Shown here piece after piece: positions 5,318-9,324 of a stretch of DNA of 9,324 nucleotides. The notes below the pieces were generated by a model that had not been told where the DNA came from, made no database searches, and worked only from the letters and a program-made list of their open reading frames with translations. Position 1 is the stretch's first letter. The number at the start of each line of letters is the position of its first letter. The DNA is from Phycisphaerae bacterium (GTDB taxonomy: Bacteria > Planctomycetota > Phycisphaerae > Sedimentisphaerales > Anaerohalosphaeraceae), in assembly GCA_021736615.1 (NCBI GenBank), contig JAIPFN010000238.1, positions 1-9,324 on the forward strand. The letters are read 5' to 3'. The translations under genes were made by a program, and so were the position numbers.

Positions 5318-7072
5318 ATGTCAGAAACAAATTATAGCGGCCGACCTATCCGACTGGACAAATACCCGGAACTAACACCCACAGCGGTCATCGTCGGCCT
5401 TTTGATCGGATCGCTCATCACTGTCAGTATCGGTTATGCGTGTCTGGTTCTGGGGTTTTCGATAGAAGGCTCCGAGCTTGCCGCAATACTCGGGTTCGGC
5501 ATTTTGCGCGGGATTCTCGGCCGCAGCAGCATCGTCGAAAACAACATCAACCAGACCATCGCCAGCAGCGTAAACGGCGCGTCGGCGGGCATGATGTTCA
5601 CCGTACCGGCCCTGTTCATAATCGGCGAGACCGACTTTAGCCCCGTCCTTATGGTACTGTCGTGCATCGCAGGCGGAATCCTCGGAATATCGTTTATCAT
5701 CCCCCTTCGAAAACAGATGATCGACTATGAAAGACTGACATACCCCGGAGGCGTAGCGGTCGCGACGATCCTGAAATCCCCCGGCGCAGGCATCACTAAA
5801 GCATACCTTCTGATTTTTGGTATAGTAATAAGCGGCCTGGTTTCTTTCAGCGCACAATACTGGAAATTTGAAAACCTCGACCTCGGCGCAATCTTCGGAT
5901 TGCCGGATTACATGAACGGGGTTTTATATGTATCTCTAATGACCGTCGGCGTCGGCTTTATTGCAGGCAAAGGGGGCCTGAGCTTCATTATCGGCGGATT
6001 TGTCTGTTACTGGATTCTGGCACCGGTCCTAAACGCAATGGAACTTCTACCGACCCCCGAACAGCTTACAGAACTCGGCAGGACCATGCCGACATATCTC
6101 GGCAAGGACCTCTACCGCCCTCTCGGCATTGGAATGCTCATAGGCGGTGCGATGACCGGAATAGTCCTGGCCTTTCCACTGATAAAAGGCGCAGTCAAAA
6201 GCATGATGTCGGCAAAAGGGTCGTCGCTGTCGAAAGATGAAATGCCGATCAAGCTTTTGTACTTCGGCATCGCCGGCGCTGCCATCGCATTGTTTATAAC
6301 CGCGATCCTGTCAACCAGCGAAGTCGGCATTGCCCGCGGTGCTTTGATGGCAGTCTTTGGAACCATCTGGATATGGGTCGCAGGCGTGATACTTTCCGAG
6401 TGCATCGGACGGACAAACTGGTCGCCGCTTAGCGGAATGACCCTCATCGCAGTGACAATACTTGTCGTAATCAGCAGCGGTATATCAGACTCTGGGTCTA
6501 TTATCGCCTCGATAACAGTTGGCGCAGCCGCATGCGTAGCGATGGCACAGGCAACCGACCTTATGATGGACATGAAAACCGGATACCTTGTAGGTGCAAG
6601 CCCGAGGATGCAGGGCTACGGACAGTTGCTCGGCGTCTGGCTCGGGCCGATACTCGTTATAGTTATGATCTTCGTCCTGGACAAAGCATACGGACTCGGC
6701 AGCGAAAAACTCCCCGCCCCGCAGGGCAAGGTCCTGGCAAGCATGATACAGGGAATACAGGGCGGCGACATACCGCTAATGAAATATATTGCGGGAACCT
6801 CACTTGGAATAATGCTAAGCAGCGCCGCCAGCGGAGGACTCGGAATTATGGTAGGGCTCGGATTCTACCTGCCCTTCAATATCGTGCTGACTTACACCAT
6901 AGGAACACTTTTACGAATACTCATCGACAAAGTAAAAGGCAAAAAATTCAGTGAAGAAGCAGGCATACCAGTCGCCGCCGGTCTCATCGTAGGAGAGGCC
7001 CTCGTTGGAGTCGGATTCGCGCTTTACTACGTTATCGATTGGCAGAGGATACTGCAATATGTGTCTTTTTAA
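5318..7072 (+). CDS. OPT-family oligopeptide transporter
   Basis: Integral inner-membrane transporter of the OPT family, which moves oligopeptides (or metal chelates in the YSL branch) with protons. ATG 5318 is preferred to ATG 5312 because AAGGG (5306-5310) then lies 7 bases away instead of 1. The 584 residues contain about 14-16 hydrophobic segments, starting near 22-48 and ending near 552-573. Family marks include a conserved polar patch VENNINQTIASSVNGASAG (73-91), YPGGVAVATILKS (142-154), DLMMDMKTGYLVGASPRMQ (414-432) and APQGKVLASMIQG (467-479). The size and motifs fit the bacterial OPT branch (TIGR00728/TIGR00733 type) rather than the longer fungal transporters. No signal peptide or soluble domain is present. 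The upstream Xaa-Pro peptidase fits use of imported peptides, but the actual substrate is unknown. Confidence 0.93.
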   Translation: MSETNYSGRPIRLDKYPELTPTAVIVGLLIGSLITVSIGYACLVLGFSIEGSELAAILGFGILRGILGRSSIVENNINQTIASSVNGASAGMMFTVPALFIIGETDFSPVLMVLSCIAGGILGISFIIPLRKQMIDYERLTYPGGVAVATILKSPGAGITKAYLLIFGIVISGLVSFSAQYWKFENLDLGAIFGLPDYMNGVLYVSLMTVGVGFIAGKGGLSFIIGGFVCYWILAPVLNAMELLPTPEQLTELGRTMPTYLGKDLYRPLGIGMLIGGAMTGIVLAFPLIKGAVKSMMSAKGSSLSKDEMPIKLLYFGIAGAAIALFITAILSTSEVGIARGALMAVFGTIWIWVAGVILSECIGRTNWSPLSGMTLIAVTILVVISSGISDSGSIIASITVGAAACVAMAQATDLMMDMKTGYLVGASPRMQGYGQLLGVWLGPILVIVMIFVLDKAYGLGSEKLPAPQGKVLASMIQGIQGGDIPLMKYIAGTSLGIMLSSAASGGLGIMVGLGFYLPFNIVLTYTIGTLLRILIDKVKGKKFSEEAGIPVAAGLIVGEALVGVGFALYYVIDWQRILQYVSF

Positions 7073-7096
7073 ATTTGAATTTATTTGAAATTTATT
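7073..7096 (+). repeat. overlapping AT-rich direct repeat after the OPT gene
   Basis: ATTTGAATTTATT (7073-7085) and ATTTGAAATTTATT (7083-7096) are near-identical and overlap by three bases. A 5-bp hairpin CTTGC/GCAAG (7112-7127) follows directly before the next ribosome site. No terminator is evident in this 69-base gap. Confidence 0.3.
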
Positions 7097-7141
7097 GCTT
7101 AAACTTTCGGACTTGCTGTAACGCAAGCTAAGGATTATATC

Positions 7142-7684
7142 ATGAAAAAAATTGGATACTTACTAATCACCGCAGGTTTTCTCGTAGCCGCTTTGATCGC
7201 CGTGATTGACACGAAAATAATCAACTGGGTGCACTTCATACCCGCCCTTGCCGTAGGGATTGTCGGCGTTGTATTGGTTCGCATATACGAACACGCCCAC
7301 CGCACATCAGAAGACAAAATCACCGGCCGCCTGGCAGACATCGAAACGAGCATATCGTCAATTGCAAACAAGATTTCCTCGCTCTGCGCGGGCATTGATT
7401 CGATGGACACATATCACGTACGCAATGAAATCGACGAGTTATTCACTGCCGACATCATCAAATTTGTCGACGCCAGGCAGGCGATAGCACAGGTATACGG
7501 GTTGCAGGAATACGCAGACGCCATGAGTTATTTTGCCTCGGCAGAGCGTGCGATAAACCGGGCATGGTCGGCATCGACAGACGGATACGCAAACGAAGTA
7601 AACACATCACTGCAAAAAGCAAACGAATACTTCGGCATCGTAAACGAAAAAATAATCAATCTAAAAGCCTATAAACAGGCATAA
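7142..7684 (+). CDS. small two-span membrane protein of unknown function
   Basis: I do not recognise this 180-residue protein. AAGGA (7130-7134) lies 7 bases before the ATG, and a 5-bp hairpin (7112-7127) sits just ahead of that site. Two membrane spans occupy about residues 5-22 and 29-48, joined by a short VIDTKIINW turn, so the N-terminus and the tail are probably on the same side, likely the cytoplasm. Residues 55-85 (SEDKITGRLADIETSISS...) have heptad spacing of hydrophobic residues and may form a coiled coil. Residues 92-176 look all-helical and amphipathic, with the charged stretches RNEIDELF and YADAMSYFASAERAINRAW. The alternating surface suggests a helical-bundle oligomer or docking domain. 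It lies 69 bases after the transporter and 52 bases before the next membrane gene, and the lack of a terminator on either side makes cotranscription plausible. Confidence 0.8.
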   Translation: MKKIGYLLITAGFLVAALIAVIDTKIINWVHFIPALAVGIVGVVLVRIYEHAHRTSEDKITGRLADIETSISSIANKISSLCAGIDSMDTYHVRNEIDELFTADIIKFVDARQAIAQVYGLQEYADAMSYFASAERAINRAWSASTDGYANEVNTSLQKANEYFGIVNEKIINLKAYKQA

Positions 7685-7687
7685 CGT

Positions 7688-7697
7688 AAAAAAAAAA
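7688..7697 (+). repeat. A10 homopolymer run
   Basis: Ten consecutive A residues follow three bases after the stop of the two-span membrane gene. No stem precedes the run on the plus strand, and a T-run on the minus strand would serve no visible gene. It is simply a possible slippage site. Confidence 0.5.
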
Positions 7698-7736
7698 CGA
7701 AAGCTTATTCCATACTTTAAACGGGAGGAAAATTAA

Positions 7737-8657
7737 ATGCAGGAATACCGGCAAATCAGCATCAGCGTCACAGACCCGATAAGCGAGGCAATAGAAAGAA
7801 CAAAGTTAATTCTATTTTCACCTTTTGAGATGTCGAAATGGTTCGTAATCGGTTTTTGTGCATTCCTGGCATATCTCGGCCAGCAAGGCTCGCCTAATTT
7901 CAGCTACAGTAAAGAAACGAGGAATTATCGAGAAATACCGGATACGGTCTCGGCTCATCTGCCTCTTATAATTACTATCGCTGCTATTGTAGTAGTCTTG
8001 ATTATTGCCTTTGCCGCCCTTTTCTGCTGGCTGTCCAGCCGCGGCCGATTCATGTTTCTGCATTGCGTGGCAAAAAATGTCGCCGAGATCAAAGTACCCT
8101 GGTCTACCTTTCGCAACGAGGCAAACAGCCTCTTTCTTTTCCGTTTGTCAGTTGGGGCAATATTATTCATAATACTCGCCCTTGTCGTCGGAACGGGATT
8201 CCTGGCGGCTATGCTTATCCGTGGCCAGGAGCAAGTGATTCTGGGAATAGTGCTTTTTGTAGTGCTTGCTCCTTTACTCCTATGCTTGTTTCTGACATCG
8301 GCAGTAACCTTGAAATTCACGAAAGATTTCATCGTCCCGATCATGTACCGCCAGCGATGCACATGCGTTGAAGCCTGGAGCCGGTTCTGGCCGGTACTGA
8401 CCTCCAACAAGGGCAACTTCACACTTTACATACTATTTCAGATCGTAATAAGTATCGTGATTTCGGCCATTATTGTTATAATCGTCCTCATAACATGCTG
8501 CATAGCCGGATGCCTTTTGGTCATCCCATACATCGGATCGGTACTAATGCTTCCGCTAAGCGTTTTCCAGCGTTCATACTCACTCTGTTACATACGTCAG
8601 TACTCACCCCAATTCAACGTACTGGAAAACCTCCAGCAGGTAATATATGAGTCGTAA
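7737..8657 (+). CDS. six-span membrane protein of unknown function
   Basis: The 306-residue product starts at an ATG with a strong GGGAGG site (7723-7728), 8 bases upstream. An amphipathic N-terminus with VTDPISEAIERTKLILFSPF (11-30) precedes about six membrane spans: near 35-50, 76-100, 132-160, 167-192, 228-255 and 256-278. A conserved-looking cytoplasmic stretch FTKDFIVPIMYRQRCTCVEAW (194-214) lies between spans 4 and 5. Such layouts, with a leading amphipathic helix and a DFhVPhM-type loop, occur in poorly described bacterial and archaeal membrane families of the DUF4013/Yip1-like kind, but I cannot assign one with confidence. The protein ends with a soluble QYSPQFNVLENLQQ tail. Cysteines are unusually frequent in span 5/6 (CC 254-255, C259). 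It probably shares a transcript with the preceding small membrane gene. No transport or enzyme motif is seen. Confidence 0.8.
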   Translation: MQEYRQISISVTDPISEAIERTKLILFSPFEMSKWFVIGFCAFLAYLGQQGSPNFSYSKETRNYREIPDTVSAHLPLIITIAAIVVVLIIAFAALFCWLSSRGRFMFLHCVAKNVAEIKVPWSTFRNEANSLFLFRLSVGAILFIILALVVGTGFLAAMLIRGQEQVILGIVLFVVLAPLLLCLFLTSAVTLKFTKDFIVPIMYRQRCTCVEAWSRFWPVLTSNKGNFTLYILFQIVISIVISAIIVIIVLITCCIAGCLLVIPYIGSVLMLPLSVFQRSYSLCYIRQYSPQFNVLENLQQVIYES

Positions 8658-8663
8658 CTAAAC

Positions 8664-8702
8664 AAAAAAAGCGGGTCGACAAATATCAAACATGTCGCCC
8701 GC
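8664..8702 (-). terminator. Rho-independent terminator of the minus-strand gene
   Basis: GCGGG-T-CGAC (8671-8680) pairs with GTCGCCCGC (8694-8702), nine base pairs with one bulged T and a 13-base AT-rich loop. The A7 run at 8664-8670 becomes a T-run directly after the stem when read on the minus strand, the classical order for the gene that stops at 8731. On the plus strand no T-run follows, so it would end the membrane-gene transcript less efficiently. Confidence 0.75.
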
Positions 8703-8707
8703 ATAAA

Positions 8708-8728
8708 GCTAATGGCTAACGGCTAACG
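8708..8728. repeat. three tandem 7-bp repeats
   Basis: GCTAATG (8708-8714), GCTAACG (8715-8721) and GCTAACG (8722-8728) lie head to tail between the terminator and the minus-strand stop codon at 8731. The first copy differs by one base. It is a short tandem repeat with no assigned role, and copy number may vary between strains. Confidence 0.75.
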
Positions 8729-8730
8729 GC

Positions 8731-9324
8731 TTATAACTCTCTCATCGCCAGCGGCTTGCCGAGTATTTCCGAATAAATAATCGCCTTACGAATATTCTCT
8801 TTCTCGAGCAGTTCCAGAAGCACCGAGCCTGCCTGCGGCATAACTTCAACTTCCAATACAGGCTCCTGGGCCATCGGTTTCGGTGCCATCGGTATTTTTT
8901 GTGCCTTCTGCCGCTGAACTTTTTTAGGGCTTCTTAGCGCAGCATGATTTGCCTTCTGCATCTGGGCCTCTTCCATTGCGTCATGCATTGCCTTCTTCAA
9001 AGATGCAATGGTCCCTTGATGCTTTGGCTCAGGCTTAACCCGCTCGGCATCAGGCATTTCATCACGAACCCGCTCGTCGGCAGGCATCGTATCACGAACC
9101 CGCTCAATCGGCGCAGTCTGCGACATGGATCTGTCACGCCGCTGCGGCGCAGGCGCAGAAGAATCCGGAATCGCTTTATACCGCATCTTAGCTTCCTGCT
9201 GCCCCGGCGTTGACCTTTGTTTTTCACGCAGCTTGCGATCCTGTCTCGCAGCGGCGATAACCTTTCCTATCCCGCTGATTATCCAGATAAAAACAAAAAC
9301 AACAGGCACAACCCAGCTGAAATC
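8731..9324 (-). CDS. membrane-anchored low-complexity protein, 5' end cut by window
   Basis: Unrecognised protein read leftwards, with its stop (TAA) at 8731-8733. A GTG at 9309-9307 could start it, but the frame is open to the right edge and that GTG falls inside the hydrophobic segment (DFSWVV-PVVFVFIWIISGIGKVI), so the real start is probably just outside. Counting from the GTG, residues 1-18 complete the single membrane span. Residues 20-130 are charged and probably disordered, rich in R, K, Q, E, P and M, with repeats of the ERVRDxMP type at about 69-91. Residues 160-192 form a helix ending in NIRKAIIYSEILGKPLAMREL, a pattern I recall at the C-termini of short planctomycete membrane proteins but cannot verify here. 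It may anchor a partner at the membrane through this terminal helix. It converges on the plus-strand membrane genes and has its own terminator. Confidence 0.8.
   Translation of the reverse strand, partial: DFSWVVPVVFVFIWIISGIGKVIAAARQDRKLREKQRSTPGQQEAKMRYKAIPDSSAPAPQRRDRSMSQTAPIERVRDTMPADERVRDEMPDAERVKPEPKHQGTIASLKKAMHDAMEEAQMQKANHAALRSPKKVQRQKAQKIPMAPKPMAQEPVLEVEVMPQAGSVLLELLEKENIRKAIIYSEILGKPLAMREL
9037..9106 (-). repeat. 30-bp in-frame tandem repeat inside the minus-strand gene
   Basis: On the plus strand, AACCCGCTCG opens units at 9037-9066 and 9067-9096, and a partial third copy (AACCCGCTCA) begins at 9097. The units also share CAGGCAT and ATCACG. Thirty bases equals ten codons, so the repeat preserves frame and gives about three copies of an ERVRDxMPxx module in the disordered region. 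It looks like recent slippage or unequal exchange. Confidence 0.8.

Noticed and set aside
5372..5857. 161-codon open frame on the minus strand inside the OPT gene
   Set aside because: It is antisense to strongly conserved OPT motifs, has no ribosome site and gives a low-complexity D/R/A/Y-rich product typical of a shadow frame.
6112..6573. 153-codon minus-strand frame inside the OPT gene
   Set aside because: It is a shadow of the transporter coding strand, with proline/alanine/isoleucine bias and no conserved feature.
7955..8422. 155-codon minus-strand frame inside the six-span membrane gene
   Set aside because: It is fully antisense to membrane spans, rich in R/T/S/K as expected from the complement of hydrophobic codons, and has no supporting start signal.
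9037..9106. Repeat array considered as a CRISPR fragment
   Set aside because: The units are directly adjacent without spacers, in frame within a coding sequence and not palindromic.

Overview
The window looks like a chromosomal segment of an anaerobic planctomycete of the Phycisphaerae / Sedimentisphaerales type. This is an inference from three things. A secreted right-handed beta-helix protein ends in a single dockerin-like EF-hand of the kind common in that group. A multihaem cytochrome with a C-terminal TGHKLPTG domain is present. The minus-strand membrane protein has a C-terminal helix that recalls short planctomycete proteins. No rRNA, tRNA, CRISPR array or intact mobile element is visible.

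Layout: (1) positions 2-1510 (+) hold the 3' part of a periplasmic multihaem c-type cytochrome with five CXXCH motifs, cut by the left edge. (2) Positions 1511-1900 are an AT-rich gap with a perfect inverted repeat, a sigma70-like promoter candidate and a possible 14-codon upstream reading frame. (3) Positions 1904-3058 (+) encode an exported beta-helix/dockerin protein. (4) Positions 3199-5183 (+) are a tight two-gene unit: an M24B Xaa-Pro peptidase and, 17 bases later, an S-methyl-5'-thioadenosine phosphorylase. (5) Positions 5184-5317 form a leader with a promoter candidate, a 9-base direct repeat and a strong hairpin, in front of an OPT-family oligopeptide transporter (5318-7072, +). (6) Two small membrane proteins of unknown function follow (7142-7684 and 7737-8657, +). 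(7) A bulged hairpin with an A-run at 8664-8702 serves as terminator for a convergent minus-strand gene (8731 to the right edge), whose product is a membrane-anchored, low-complexity protein with an internal 30-base tandem repeat.

Functionally, the centre of the window reads as peptide uptake and turnover: the OPT transporter could import oligopeptides, the M24B enzyme could trim Xaa-Pro bonds in the cytoplasm, and the phosphorylase recycles the by-product of polyamine synthesis to adenine and methylthioribose-1-phosphate. The link between transporter and peptidase rests only on adjacency. The flanking cytochrome and beta-helix genes act outside the cytoplasm and show no obvious link to this core. 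I found no clear evidence for a new defence, mobile or RNA-based system. The least explained parts are the OPT leader, the two unknown membrane genes and the start region of the beta-helix gene.
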